Origin: JACDAV01 sp964626755
GTDB taxonomy: Bacteria; Chloroflexota; Limnocylindria; Limnocylindrales; CSP1-4
NCBI GenBank assembly: GCA_964626755.1
Contig: CAZVGO010000045.1
Span: forward strand, 1 to 64,000
DNA: 64,000 bases
Direction: 5' to 3'
Shown in pieces: positions 16,702 through 25,739 of this stretch. The notes below the pieces were generated by a model. That model did not search any database and was not told the origin of the DNA. It saw nothing but the letters and a program-made list of their open reading frames with translations. The position numbers and the translations under genes are program-made. Within the stretch, counting starts at the first letter, position 1; each line of letters opens with the position of its first letter.

Positions 16702-19700
16702 ATGAACGAGTCTGAGCCGAACGCTGAGCAACCCATTCGCTTGACGGCGACCGAGCATGTCGTGCTCGAGCGCTTGGAGCACGAGGAGCTCGACACCGAG
16801 AAGCCGCGCCTGGCTCGGACTTATCGCCGGCTGATCGAGCTCTCACGGTCAACCGATGAGGTCGACGCCGTCTTAGCAGCGCACTTGGTGCGGGAGCTGC
16901 TCTTCGTCCTGCCAGTCTCTGCCAGGGTCCCCGTCGAGCCTGGCCACATGGACTACAAGAGCTACGCCGAGACAATCGCCGAGTCCTGGCCGAACGGCGC
17001 ACGCAACAAACCGATCCCTCGCGAAACGGTCGACAAGGTCCGCTCCTTGTTGGAGGAACACGAACGGGCGTCGAGGCGCGCGTCGGCGGGACCCGACGCA
17101 TTCATTCGACGCCGTGACGCGGGCCGCGCCGCCTATGTTCCGGATGAGTCGGTGGGGCGCTGGCGCCGGCTCTCAACTCAAGGGACCGACTATGCGCACC
17201 GCGTTCGGGCCGCGGGGCACGACCTGCCGCAGCCGGACCAAATCCGACGACTCGTCGACGAGCTGACAGCCGCGTTACTAGGCGTCTTGGCGCCATGGTT
17301 CGTGTCCATTGGCGAGGTCGATCGAATGCTCGCGTTGCAGGCACCAACAGAGTCGGACGCGCGCACGCTGGTCCAGCTCCTCGCGACCCCGTCACAGCTT
17401 CACTACTTCTATTCCCGAGCTGACGACCGATGGCTCGATGGGATGTCCAAGGTTGACCGGGGCATGACGCGCCCGCCGGAGCTGGTCGCGGTGGAAGGCG
17501 GGGTACAGGCACCCGGTTGGCCGCAAGGACAGTTCCTCACCCGCATCGCCGCCACCGCGCCGGACGCGGTAGCCGCGATCGCATTGCGCGTTCAACCCTC
17601 CACGAACTACCGCGTGTTAGACGTGATCGTGGACATCGCCCGAGCGCTCCCCGCCGAGAACGCGGTCAGATTGCTGCCGTCGCTCAAGCGACGACTTGAC
17701 CGAACGGCCGCGCTGGACTTCGTCGCGGTCGATGTCGGCAAGCTTGTACGGAAGCTGGGCGAGGAAGGCCACCCGGGCGAAGGCGCCGGACTGCTTGTCG
17801 CGATGGCCCGGCCCCTCGCGGTCCGCGATCGGCACAGCTCCTGGGACCTCGAGCAGCTGCTTGGATCGGTCGAGTCAGTTGCCGCTGCTGGCGTGCCCCT
17901 GGGGACGGGCCTCTACCGCCTTGTCAAACGGACGCTTCCTGCGCGTCGCCTTCGCAAGTTCTCGACGATGTGGCTGCGGAACGTCGACCGCAAGCCCCGC
18001 TACGGTGCTGGCGCGGAATGGATGCTCGCAAACGCGCTCTACCGGTTTCTGCTCGCCGCCCCACTATCGGCCGCCGTCGCCTGCACGGGCACCCTCCTCG
18101 GCGAGCGGGAGGAGGTTGCGCGACGAATCGCCCTCGCGGCCATCGCCGATCGCGCTGACCTCCTCGACGAGCCCGATCCCCTCCTGCTCGATGCGGCCCA
18201 GTGGGATGACGAGGACAGTACCCGCTACGAGTTCCGGCGAGCGCTCGGTGCCATGTGGTCACGAGCGTCAAAGGCGGCTCGGGCTGCGCTGCTGAAATAC
18301 GCCGGGGATGCGGTCGAGGCTGAAGTGTTCGTGGAGCGGGCGGCGACGGCAGGCTCGGACAGGTCCCCTGACGAGATCAGACGCATGTGGCGGGGCCGTC
18401 TAATGCACCGGATTGCCCATGACCTGCCAAGGGCGTGGCTAAAGCGATACGGACCACTGCCCGACGTGGAAGACGACCGGATGCCCGAGATGATCGCCGA
18501 ATGGGGCGGGGACGCGAGCCCAATCGAGGCGGATAGCCTGACGACTCTCCCGGTCGACGAGGGCCTGGTGTTCTTGGCGACCTGGACCGAGCGTGAACGG
18601 CCGACATTCGGCGGTGACACCTTGGCCGGTCTGGCGGGCACGGCGGGCGAGGTGGTCGCTTCGCGGCTCGCGGAGTTCGCGCCGCACACGGCGACGATCG
18701 CAGGCCTTCGGCCCGCGATCGTCGGAGCGATCACCTCCGGCATCGAACGGGCACTGCGGGCGGACAAGCTCGAGGATCCTGGCTTGGGCGTTGCATTCGT
18801 GCTGGATGTCGTGGAGCGCATCGATGCGGACCACGGCGTCGACTGGTACCGGGAATTGTTGCGCGACGCGGCAGGGTGCATCGAGGTCGGAGCCCACAAG
18901 GAGGTCCTCGGGGAGGCGGCCATGGACCGTGCCCTTGCCTTTCTGCGGGACGCGCTGGCTCGCGGGCCGGCGACTGACTGGCATGAGCGCGGTCCGTCCG
19001 AGAACTGGGATGCGGCCATGGTGGCCTTGAACACGGTGCGCGGGGAAGTCACGACCGCATTGGCCGAGCTCCTGTTCGAAGCGGGGCGAACCAAGCGTCG
19101 CAGTCAGCTCGACAAAGCGTCGGCGATCCTCCGGCAAGGCCTCTCGCACCCCGATGGCGCCGTTTCGATGCGAGCCGCCATCGGCATCCGCTTGCCTTGG
19201 GTCCTTGGTCACGACGCGGATCGCCAAGCCGAGTGGATCGAGCTCCTCTTCGGCCCGGGCGTCCACGAGGAGGGCCGCGACGCGTGTTGGCAGGCGTACC
19301 TGCTCTACTCGCGGCTCTTCCCCGAAACGGTCGCCCTGCTCGATCGTGTCTATCTCGAGGCTGTCAACACTTTCGAGGCCCGAGAGCCCGATGAGCGACA
19401 GCATCCGCGAGACGATCTCGAGCAACTCGGCATCCACGTCGCGTGGGCGCATCTCCTGGCAGTCCCGGCCGAAGCAGACGGAAGCTGGCTTATGACGTTC
19501 TACCGACGCGCCCCGGACTGGGTCCGCGCAAGGGTCACTCGGTGGATCGCGGAACAGGCCGCCGAACAGGACGCCAGCGGTGAGGTTCGCGAAAGAGCCC
19601 GCGTCTTCCTGCGCGCGAGGGTCGCCAACGCCGACGTAGGCGGCGACCTGGCTGAGTTGAGGGCTGTTAGTTGGTGCGCGTCATCCGAGGATCGGCCCGA

Positions 19701-20013
19701 GGACGTACTCGAGGGGATCATCCTGCCGGCACTGACGAAGACCGGGGGCCGGACCGAGAACGAGCAGGGCTCGACAGAACTCGTCGCGCGCATGTCCGCG
19801 GGCCGCCCAGCGCCCGCGGCTCGCGCGCTGCGTCTCCTCGTGGACGGCGATGAGTGGCACTCACTGCCTCACGTGGCCGCGGAACCGCTGCGACGGGCGC
19901 TTGAGGACCTGATCGCGTCTCGAGATCCGGAGGCGCGCACCGAGGCCGAGGCAACCATTCACATCCTCGGCGCCCAGGGATTCCTGGGATACCGAGACCT
20001 GCTTCGGCCATGA
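16702..20013 (+). CDS. Very large (1,103 residues) helical-repeat-like protein of unknown function
   Basis: ATG at 16702 with AGGA just upstream. The sequence is almost entirely amphipathic helices with alanine/leucine/glutamate spacing (RLVDELTAALLGVLAPWF, VVERIDADHGVDWYRELL) and many helix-turn-helix units, as in alpha-solenoids. I see no Walker, nuclease, protease or NTP-binding motif and no membrane segment. Codon use is normal and the frame has no break over 3.3 kb, so it is under selection. It directly follows the AbiTii gene and ends the plus-strand run that begins at 14640. A scaffold or sensor partner of AbiTii is inference. Confidence 0.7.
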   Translation: MNESEPNAEQPIRLTATEHVVLERLEHEELDTEKPRLARTYRRLIELSRSTDEVDAVLAAHLVRELLFVLPVSARVPVEPGHMDYKSYAETIAESWPNGARNKPIPRETVDKVRSLLEEHERASRRASAGPDAFIRRRDAGRAAYVPDESVGRWRRLSTQGTDYAHRVRAAGHDLPQPDQIRRLVDELTAALLGVLAPWFVSIGEVDRMLALQAPTESDARTLVQLLATPSQLHYFYSRADDRWLDGMSKVDRGMTRPPELVAVEGGVQAPGWPQGQFLTRIAATAPDAVAAIALRVQPSTNYRVLDVIVDIARALPAENAVRLLPSLKRRLDRTAALDFVAVDVGKLVRKLGEEGHPGEGAGLLVAMARPLAVRDRHSSWDLEQLLGSVESVAAAGVPLGTGLYRLVKRTLPARRLRKFSTMWLRNVDRKPRYGAGAEWMLANALYRFLLAAPLSAAVACTGTLLGEREEVARRIALAAIADRADLLDEPDPLLLDAAQWDDEDSTRYEFRRALGAMWSRASKAARAALLKYAGDAVEAEVFVERAATAGSDRSPDEIRRMWRGRLMHRIAHDLPRAWLKRYGPLPDVEDDRMPEMIAEWGGDASPIEADSLTTLPVDEGLVFLATWTERERPTFGGDTLAGLAGTAGEVVASRLAEFAPHTATIAGLRPAIVGAITSGIERALRADKLEDPGLGVAFVLDVVERIDADHGVDWYRELLRDAAGCIEVGAHKEVLGEAAMDRALAFLRDALARGPATDWHERGPSENWDAAMVALNTVRGEVTTALAELLFEAGRTKRRSQLDKASAILRQGLSHPDGAVSMRAAIGIRLPWVLGHDADRQAEWIELLFGPGVHEEGRDACWQAYLLYSRLFPETVALLDRVYLEAVNTFEAREPDERQHPRDDLEQLGIHVAWAHLLAVPAEADGSWLMTFYRRAPDWVRARVTRWIAEQAAEQDASGEVRERARVFLRARVANADVGGDLAELRAVSWCASSEDRPEDVLEGIILPALTKTGGRTENEQGSTELVARMSAGRPAPAARALRLLVDGDEWHSLPHVAAEPLRRALEDLIASRDPEARTEAEATIHILGAQGFLGYRDLLRP

Positions 20014-20026
20014 CTACCCGCGACCC

Positions 20027-20216
20027 GGGAGCCCTTATGGGAGCCCTTATGGATCCTGTTTCTTGCGTATCATGCGTCTCTTGGTGGGCGTATCTGAACT
20101 CGAAAGAGACGCATGAGACGCTTCGCCGGGAATCCGGTATGCGGTACCAAACTCGCTCGTTTACGTTCAGCCTGGTCCCGATGCGACCCGGCTGAACCCC
20201 TTATCTGAACCCTTAT
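20027..20216. repeat. Two pairs of CCCTTAT repeats
   Basis: GGGAGCCCTTAT is repeated exactly at 20027-20038 and 20039-20050; CTGAACC(C)CTTAT occurs at 20192-20204 and 20205-20216, in the same orientation. Confidence 0.8.
20071..20115. repeat. 12-bp inverted repeat
   Basis: CATGCGTCTCTT (20071-20082) is the exact reverse complement of 20104-20115, with a 21-bp spacer. Could be a recombination arm site, operator or hairpin. Confidence 0.75.
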
Positions 20217-20437
20217 CGTCGACGGGCGAGCTCGGGCGCGCACTCGTCGTTAGCGCGGTCGGCCCTTGGCAGGTCAGGTGAATGACCGCCGCGGCGTCCC
20301 GCGGGCCGACGTCCGACAGCAGCCCGCAGTCTTCCTCGGTCGGGACGGCGACGACCTCGTGTGCCGTCTCCAGATCTTGGCGCTCCCGTGTCCGGTCGGT
20401 TCCGGCGTGCTAGACGGCCGGGCGTACCCTCGGAGAC

Positions 20438-20728
20438 GTGAGGATGCTCGACCGGGTACTGGATGCGGCCAGTAAGGCGTCGGCCGGCCTGATCTTCCTG
20501 ATCCTCGTCATGTCGCAGTCGTCGCCGTCTACCCGGGCCGCTGGCGGCCTGATAACGCTCGTCCTGATCGTGCTGTGGCTCGGAGTCGCGGCGCGCTGGG
20601 TACTGCGGCGCATGGGGGCGTGGCCGGCGGCCGTAGCCAAGCCCGACCCGAACGACTGGCAGCCACCACCGGACATGGACAAGGTGGCCGCCGCGCTGCG
20701 CGAACCGCCACCCGAGGAGCGGCGCTAG
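20438..20728 (+). CDS. Small two-helix membrane protein
   Basis: 96 residues from the GTG at 20438, or 94 from an ATG two codons later; GGAG lies just upstream. Two hydrophobic helices at about 15-30 (ASAGLIFLILVMSQSS) and 36-53 (GGLITLVLIVLWLGVAARW) are followed by a proline-rich, charged cytoplasmic tail. No family recognised. It follows the AbiTii locus on the same strand but after 424 bp, so probably a separate unit. Confidence 0.55.
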   Translation: MRMLDRVLDAASKASAGLIFLILVMSQSSPSTRAAGGLITLVLIVLWLGVAARWVLRRMGAWPAAVAKPDPNDWQPPPDMDKVAAALREPPPEERR

Positions 20729-20957
20729 TCGTCCTACCGCCAACCGCGGCCGGTCAACTGGCGTCGTGCTGGTACACATGCCTACTACTCGGGTTTGGCG
20801 TGGACACGCCTCCGGAGCCGTTCGTTGGAGCGGAGTTTCGTCGATAGCGGCTACCGATCCCAGCTGTCGAGATTGCCGCGCGTCAGGTGGGCGGACTTCC
20901 GGCAGGTGAGCGGCAGCGACGGCCCCGGCGATGTTCTCCCGAGTCGGGAGACGCGGA

Positions 20958-21638
20958 CTATCCGAGTGGCAGCGACCAGTCGATCGCGGGCAACCCTTCG
21001 GCCTCGAGCGCCTCGTTAGCCGATCGGAAGGGCGAGGTGCTCCTGAAGTTGCGGTACGCCGATCGCCCGGACGGGTGCGATCGCACCTGAATCCGATGTC
21101 GACTCGATCGGACTAAGCCCCCCTTCGCCTCGGCCGGGCGACCCCAAAGCATGAACACGACGGGCGACGCTCGAAGGGCGACAGCCTTGATCACCGCGTC
21201 CGTGAACGGTGTCCATGCCTTCAGGTGGCTTCCTGGGCGCCCCTCGATGACCGTGAAGGCGGTGTTCAGGAGGAGCACGCCTTGACGTGCCCAGGAGATG
21301 AGCGATCCGTTCCGATTGCCCGGACCATAGTCGGACTCAACCTCGACGAGGATGTTGGAGAGGGACCCAGGGAACGGCGACGCGCCAGGTCGGAGCGAAA
21401 ACGCCAGGCCGTGAGCCTGGCCCCGGCGCAGGTACGGGTCTTGTCCGAGGATGACCGCCCGAACGCTCGAGAACGAGGTCATCTCCAGCGCCTGGAACAC
21501 CTCGGGGGCTGGGGGATACACGCGACCGGGGTTGGCCTCGCGGTCGGCCTGGACGCGCGATTGCGTCGCCTCGAACTGCGTCCAGTCGACGATCGGATCG
21601 AGCTGCGCACGCCAATCGAGCGGGATGCCACCCGTCAT
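20958..21638 (-). CDS. ung: Uracil-DNA glycosylase, family 1
   Basis: 226 residues, the usual length. The water-activating motif reads GQDPYLRRGQAHGLAFS (Asp67); the typical sequence is GQDPYH. LLLNTAFTV is the second conserved block, and HPSGRSAYRNF corresponds to the DNA-intercalation loop HPSPLSA. The enzyme excises uracil from DNA to start base-excision repair. The motif changes suggest a diverged copy, perhaps one acquired with the island; whether another ung exists on the chromosome cannot be seen here. ATG start, single-gene unit. Confidence 0.85.
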   Translation of the reverse strand: MTGGIPLDWRAQLDPIVDWTQFEATQSRVQADREANPGRVYPPAPEVFQALEMTSFSSVRAVILGQDPYLRRGQAHGLAFSLRPGASPFPGSLSNILVEVESDYGPGNRNGSLISWARQGVLLLNTAFTVIEGRPGSHLKAWTPFTDAVIKAVALRASPVVFMLWGRPAEAKGGLVRSSRHRIQVRSHPSGRSAYRNFRSTSPFRSANEALEAEGLPAIDWSLPLG

Positions 21639-21763
21639 GTGTTCACCAGAGCAAGCCTACGCGAATGGCCGAGGGATCCCCAAGGGCACTACTTCGCGGG
21701 CAGGGCCACGCTGACGTCCCCCGCGACTCTCGCTGGCCCGGGAACCGCGCGCACCGCATGTCC

Positions 21764-22132
21764 TCAGCCAGCGCGCATCCGGAAGGATTCGACCAAACGC
21801 AGGGTGTCGGCGGGTTGAAGGTCCGATGAACCCGACAACTGGAAGGTCAGGACGTACTCCGTCCCGCCGACCGGGATCACGTACATCGTCCGGAAGGTCG
21901 GTTCGGTGCCGATGTCCTCCGAACGTCCCGAGAGGACGATCGCGGGACCGATCGGAAGGTCGACCCTCTTGACGGAGAGGCGGTCATCGAGCCCAGGAGT
22001 CGCGTCTCCGTAGAAGCGGGTGGCACCGTTCGCCTCCCACCAATCAAGTGCCTCTTCGGGAGTCTGCCCCGCCATCGCCTCGGCGAAGATCAGCAGCGCG
22101 CCGAACGCGTACGAATACCGCTCCACACGCAA
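21764..22132 (-). CDS. Hypothetical exported-type protein, 5' end doubtful
   Basis: The frame runs from a TTG at 22132, but the sequence upstream stays open and protein-like (GLFGACNWPGGSVAPGSFVA) back to a TAA near 22219 without any good start. The LFGAC stretch looks like the end of a lipoprotein signal peptide whose beginning is lost. The conserved-looking body has ALDWWEANGATRFYGDATPG and ends TLRLVESFRMRAG. Either a non-standard start is used or this is a 5'-truncated lipoprotein gene. No family recognised. Confidence 0.4.
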   Translation of the reverse strand: MRVERYSYAFGALLIFAEAMAGQTPEEALDWWEANGATRFYGDATPGLDDRLSVKRVDLPIGPAIVLSGRSEDIGTEPTFRTMYVIPVGGTEYVLTFQLSGSSDLQPADTLRLVESFRMRAG

Positions 22133-22261
22133 GGCGACGAATGAACCCGGCGCGACCGATCCCCCGGGCCAGTTGCAAGCGCCGAAGAGGCCGACGCCTG
22201 AGAAGCCAGAGTTCCGCGGTTAGGGGTGGCTCTCGGCGCCGTTCCAGCAGGCCGCCGTACC

Positions 22262-22645
22262 TCAGGCACCCAACGGGACCAGCCCACCAGCCCTCGGCGG
22301 CCAGAGTGTAACGATACCGTGATCGTTGAGGACAAGGCCCTCCGGCCAGCGGACAGGCTCCGGAGGGAGGGGCCATACGGGTCGAAAGGCGGCGCCGGGC
22401 AGTCCAACCGCGGTGAACTCGTCGCCCAGCTCCTGGTCCATTCCGAGCACAACGATCAGCAGGTGACCGACGGTCATCAGCGTCGCGTAGCCGATGTGCG
22501 GGCTGTCGGCGGTGAGCGGTTGATCCGGAGACGTCAATGGGCACGCCCTGCCAGAAGACGCGACGCGGCGCGTGCGCGACGCATAGGCTCCCAGCCAGAC
22601 GCGCGTTCCCGTCGGCCCAGGGCGCCCTTCTGGCGCTGATCTCAC
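22262..22645 (-). CDS. Hypothetical protein
   Basis: 127 residues from a GTG at 22645. The last 90 residues show strong third-position GC and protein-like texture (GYATLMTVGHLLIVVLGMDQ, LNDHGIVTLWPPRAGGLVPL), while the first 35 are less convincing and the start may lie further in. No family recognised. Same strand as the preceding doubtful lipoprotein gene, 129 bp away. Confidence 0.45.
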   Translation of the reverse strand: MRSAPEGRPGPTGTRVWLGAYASRTRRVASSGRACPLTSPDQPLTADSPHIGYATLMTVGHLLIVVLGMDQELGDEFTAVGLPGAAFRPVWPLPPEPVRWPEGLVLNDHGIVTLWPPRAGGLVPLGA

Positions 22646-22706
22646 TCCACTTCGAGTGTCCGGGCATCGCCGCCGGATCTGCGGTCAGCCTCACAATGGC
22701 CCGGTG

Positions 22707-23201
22707 ATGCGTGGAATCGTCTCGGCGATCAGTCCCAGAGCAAGGGCGGCACGGGCACGATATGGGCCTGACGGAGAGGCGGTTGCACGCCTACTGACCA
22801 TCCTGAGCCAGCTGCCGCGCCCGGAGTGGGAGCGCCTGGTCGCTGCGAACGATCAAGCCGAGAGGGCCTGGCCGCCCGACATCGAGTCAGCACCGGCCGG
22901 TGCCGACGTCATGGCCAGGGCGAGCAACGACGCGAGCACGATTGCGCTGACTGTGGTCGGCCCGGCGGCTGCTGACGCATGGAGGAGGGGGCTCTTGAAC
23001 GCCGGGAGGGCCCGTCGAGGCAAGCAGGTCGACCCACCAGCCCCGGACGAGTGGAGTCTGGCGGACCTCGCGTGGCGGTACCAGTTCGTCGCCCAGCACA
23101 TGGCCTGCCTACTCGTAATCTCCGCGGCCCGCGGGGTCGACGCGACGAAGCGGGATTGGGCTCCGTATGCGGCCGTCGTCTCGATCGATTCCGTCCTGTG
23201 A
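22707..23201 (+). CDS. Hypothetical helical protein
   Basis: 164 residues from the ATG at 22707 (a GTG lies one codon upstream). Mostly helical, with LLTILSQLPRPEWERLVAAN near the N-terminus and WRYQFVAQHMACLLVISAAR near the C-terminus. No signal peptide or membrane segment. Ends 54 bp before the next plus-strand gene, so the two may be co-transcribed. No family recognised. Confidence 0.5.
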   Translation: MRGIVSAISPRARAARARYGPDGEAVARLLTILSQLPRPEWERLVAANDQAERAWPPDIESAPAGADVMARASNDASTIALTVVGPAAADAWRRGLLNAGRARRGKQVDPPAPDEWSLADLAWRYQFVAQHMACLLVISAARGVDATKRDWAPYAAVVSIDSVL

Positions 23202-23255
23202 GCACCTGTGTGCCGAGTTCCTCGGACGCGGAGGAGGTAGTCCGGCGGTTCCCTC

Positions 23256-23732
23256 GTGGCTGATCCTCATGACTCACCCGGACCGGGCTTGACGCCCCCA
23301 CCGGGCTTCCCCGTTGACGAGGCCATCGAAGCGTTTCGAACCGTCGAGGCGTTCTGGAGTGCACTCGCCGCCGACGATGACGCCGCCACTTCCAGGGTGT
23401 TCTTTGAGATGTCCCGACTCCGCAACGGATACAGCCTGGATGGTCTTGCCCGACATCTCCGAGAGGCCATGGGCGTCACGACCGATCAGTGCCGCTCGAT
23501 GGGAACCTCGACGTCGCTCCGAGTCCTTTCCGATGGTGCCTGGGCGTTCTGGTCAATGCCGGTCTGGCGCATGGAGATCTACGACAAGCCGACCTTGGTC
23601 CATGGATCCCGGTGGGTCGTTACGAAGGACGCCGGAGCCTGGCAGCTTTGGGGTACGCCGGAGGCCGACGAGTTCGCGGCGGCTACCCTCGTTCAGCTGC
23701 CCATCCTTCCGCCCGCTCAGGGTGAGGCCTAG
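23256..23732 (+). CDS. Hypothetical protein resembling a SnoaL/NTF2-type fold
   Basis: 158 residues, GTG start. The pattern of an N-terminal helix (AFRTVEAFWSALAADDDAAT), a middle helix and antiparallel strands ending in an aromatic strand pair (WAFWSMPVWRMEIYDKP, WVVTKDAGAWQLWGTP) is like small NTF2-fold proteins. That fold assignment is only a guess from the order of segments. No catalytic residues can be named. Confidence 0.5.
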   Translation: MADPHDSPGPGLTPPPGFPVDEAIEAFRTVEAFWSALAADDDAATSRVFFEMSRLRNGYSLDGLARHLREAMGVTTDQCRSMGTSTSLRVLSDGAWAFWSMPVWRMEIYDKPTLVHGSRWVVTKDAGAWQLWGTPEADEFAAATLVQLPILPPAQGEA

Positions 23733-24027
23733 CAGTTGTCGCTACGCGATCTCGTAATGGCGGACGCAGCGCGAGGCGAGTGGTCGCCAGCTTCTGAGGC
23801 CCTTCGAACTCATCGACGCCCTGAGTCATTGCTGGTCATGGATATGGGATCTGTCGGAGATCGAGGCCAGCGGCAGGGGAACCTTCGCGTTGAGACCTGG
23901 GCGCGACGTCGACTCCGGCGTGGAGGGCGCGCGGCGGCGTGCAGAGGCGCACGGATCATCTCAGCAATTGCCCGACGAGCGGGTCGCCACTGGCCCTCCG
24001 TGAGCAACCCAGGGCTTGGGACCGCGA
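23733..24027. other. 294-bp stretch, possible decayed gene
   Basis: A plus frame reads ELIDALSHCWSWIWDLSEIE then low-complexity to a TGA near 24003, without a start codon. It may be a remnant; no intact gene seen. Confidence 0.35.
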
Positions 24028-24426
24028 TCATCCTTTGACCTCGAGGGTTTGGCGGGCTCCGCAGTGTCGGCAAACGAAAGTCGCCACCCACCACTGCTCA
24101 CCCATGGACGGCCACGGCTTGCGCTGACGCCTCGCGGGTCCACGCTGGTCTGCCCCGCGCTTTTTGCACAGCCCACACTTGATGCCGTCGTGGTTGCGCT
24201 CGGTCTCGGCTGCTTTCGACGCCGCGTACGAGGACTGAAACCTGTCGGCCCAGGCGATCAAGCGATTGCCCGCCCGGACGGACTTCGGGTCTGGTTCGGA
24301 CGGCTTGGTCGTCGTGAATTCGGGGTCAGAGGGAGCGGCTGCCTCGCCCAGCACCACGCCGCAGAATGCACAGTACCGCGCATCCAACCGGGCTCTGGCA
24401 CCACACTGCGAACAGAAGCGGCTCAA
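24028..24426 (-). CDS. Double zinc-ribbon protein
   Basis: 132 residues; TTG start with GAGGAA upstream. The N-terminus is a zinc ribbon, CSQCGARARLDARYCAFCG, and a second set of CxxC pairs lies at the C-terminus (CGLCKKRGAD ... CRHCGA). The linker is helical and basic. Such ribbons mediate protein or nucleic-acid contacts; no enzyme domain is present. Stands alone on the minus strand. Confidence 0.65.
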   Translation of the reverse strand: MSRFCSQCGARARLDARYCAFCGVVLGEAAAPSDPEFTTTKPSEPDPKSVRAGNRLIAWADRFQSSYAASKAAETERNHDGIKCGLCKKRGADQRGPARRQRKPWPSMGEQWWVATFVCRHCGARQTLEVKG

Positions 24427-24538
24427 GCGCGTTTCCTCAACACTGCTCCAGCCGAGGATAGCGCCCGCAGTTTGGGCCAGACGCAGCGGCGCAAACGGTG
24501 GCGCCGTACCGCGCTTCGTTTGTCCTAAGGAGTGTGGC

Positions 24539-25069
24539 TCAGGTGCCGCCAGACGGACACGTAGCCTCGAAAGGCAGTGCTCCGCGGGTGTCCTCGCGGA
24601 GGCGATTGAAGTCGCTCAGGGCCTCACGTGCTGCCTCGTCACCCGGGGTTGCGCCGTCGGCCACCCACTCGGCGATGAGGCGGCTGTAGTAGTCCACTTC
24701 CCGCGCTTCGACGGCGAAGTGGGTCTGGTCGCCTGGGTCCATGTCGGCGGCCACCGAGGCATACGTCTCTTGCCAAGCGTTGGTTGCGTCGATCAGGTCG
24801 GCGGTCGCCCGCTCGACAGCCGAACGGTCATCGGCGATGAGAGCTTCAAGTAGCGCGCGTACGGAGTCGGCGATTGGGTCGGCGGCCTCAATAAGGGCGC
24901 AGATGGCGTCCTCCGGAGAGTGCGCCCCATCGGAGGAACTCGCGGCAGGGCTGGCCAGACTCTCGGTCGGTGGGGGCGTGAGGACCTCCGCGTCTCCTGG
25001 CGTGCTCCCGGCGCACGCGCCAACGATCAAGACCGCCATCATCGCGGCCGCTGCGCGCCGAGCGCTCAA
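24539..25069 (-). CDS. Lipoprotein, second gene of a pair
   Basis: 176 residues. The TTG start at 25069 overlaps the stop of the upstream gene (TTGA), and directly after it come a basic patch and a hydrophobic stretch ending in the lipobox VGAC. The mature part is serine/proline-rich and then helical and acidic (ICALIEAADPIADSVRALLE, YYSRLIAEWVADGATPGDE). Two-gene unit with 25066-25590, both exported. No family recognised. Confidence 0.6.
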   Translation of the reverse strand: MSARRAAAAMMAVLIVGACAGSTPGDAEVLTPPPTESLASPAASSSDGAHSPEDAICALIEAADPIADSVRALLEALIADDRSAVERATADLIDATNAWQETYASVAADMDPGDQTHFAVEAREVDYYSRLIAEWVADGATPGDEAAREALSDFNRLREDTRGALPFEATCPSGGT

Positions 25070-25590
25070 TCGTAGACTTCGATGTCGGCGCCGCTTGAGA
25101 TGATCTGCGCGACGCCGTTGTACGTTGAGACGAGCCCTTCGATGCAAATGCGGGCATCGGCGAACAACGCTTCGGGGGGACCGCCGAACGAGGCGCGTTG
25201 CTCCTCCCAGATGACTATCGTGAAGACTTGGTCTGGATAGGGCTCGTCGAGATTGATGAAGGTCGGGGAGCCATTCGAGGCTTCGGCGTAGTCGGCAGTC
25301 GCGACAACGCCGCATACCATCACTACCTGGCCAACGTGGCTGCCTGCGTCTCGGGGCGAGACGAACGGGGCGGGGAACGGCTTGGTCTCTTTGGGCGTGG
25401 CCGGAGTCGTGGGTGCGGGTGTAGCGGTTGTGGCGACCGTCGAGACGGCGACAGGACTAGGCGTGGGCAGCCTGGTCGGCTGCGCGTCAGCCGATGGGCC
25501 GATCATCAACGGTTGCACCGAGGACGGTGTCGCACCGCAAGCTGTCAAGGTGAGCGCGAACAGGGCGGCGATGACACTGCGTCGGTTCAT
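25066..25590 (-). CDS. Lipoprotein with an OB-fold-like domain
   Basis: 174 residues from the ATG at 25590 (MNRRSVIAALFALTLTACG): a clear signal peptide with lipobox LTAC. A Thr/Pro linker of about 55 residues leads to a domain whose strand pattern matches small OB-fold proteins: VGQVVMVCGVVATADYAE, FINLDEPYPDQVFTIVIWEE and ICIEGLVSTYNGVAQIIS. OB-fold proteins of this sort bind nucleic acid or oligosaccharide; here the domain is on the outer face of the membrane. Translationally coupled to the next lipoprotein gene. Confidence 0.65.
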   Translation of the reverse strand: MNRRSVIAALFALTLTACGATPSSVQPLMIGPSADAQPTRLPTPSPVAVSTVATTATPAPTTPATPKETKPFPAPFVSPRDAGSHVGQVVMVCGVVATADYAEASNGSPTFINLDEPYPDQVFTIVIWEEQRASFGGPPEALFADARICIEGLVSTYNGVAQIISSGADIEVYD

Positions 25591-25739
25591 CCCGCAACAG
25601 TACCTCGCTCGCAATGACGGGCTTGAGTACGATTCGCTACGGGGCGGCGACCGGCACGCTTACCCGGTCCCTCTGCTTGGAGCATTTTGTTGCGGAGCCC
25701 GGCCATGATCATCGCGCCGGCCGATCGAAACTGACTCCC

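Larger units (their letters stand above)
20014..20437. other. Repeat-bearing intergenic region with a possible gene remnant
   Basis: It contains two pairs of CCCTTAT repeats and a 12-bp inverted repeat. On the minus strand a frame from about 20407 to 20168 reads protein-like (HEVVAVPTEEDCGLLSDVGP, then AAAVIHLTCQGPTAL) but lacks a start codon and opens just after a TAG, so it may be the 3' end of a lost gene. Confidence 0.4.

Noticed and set aside
20010..20195. 61-codon ORF overlapping the end of the large gene by ATGA
   Set aside because: Built mostly from the CCCTTAT and inverted repeats, odd composition, no sign of selection; probably chance.
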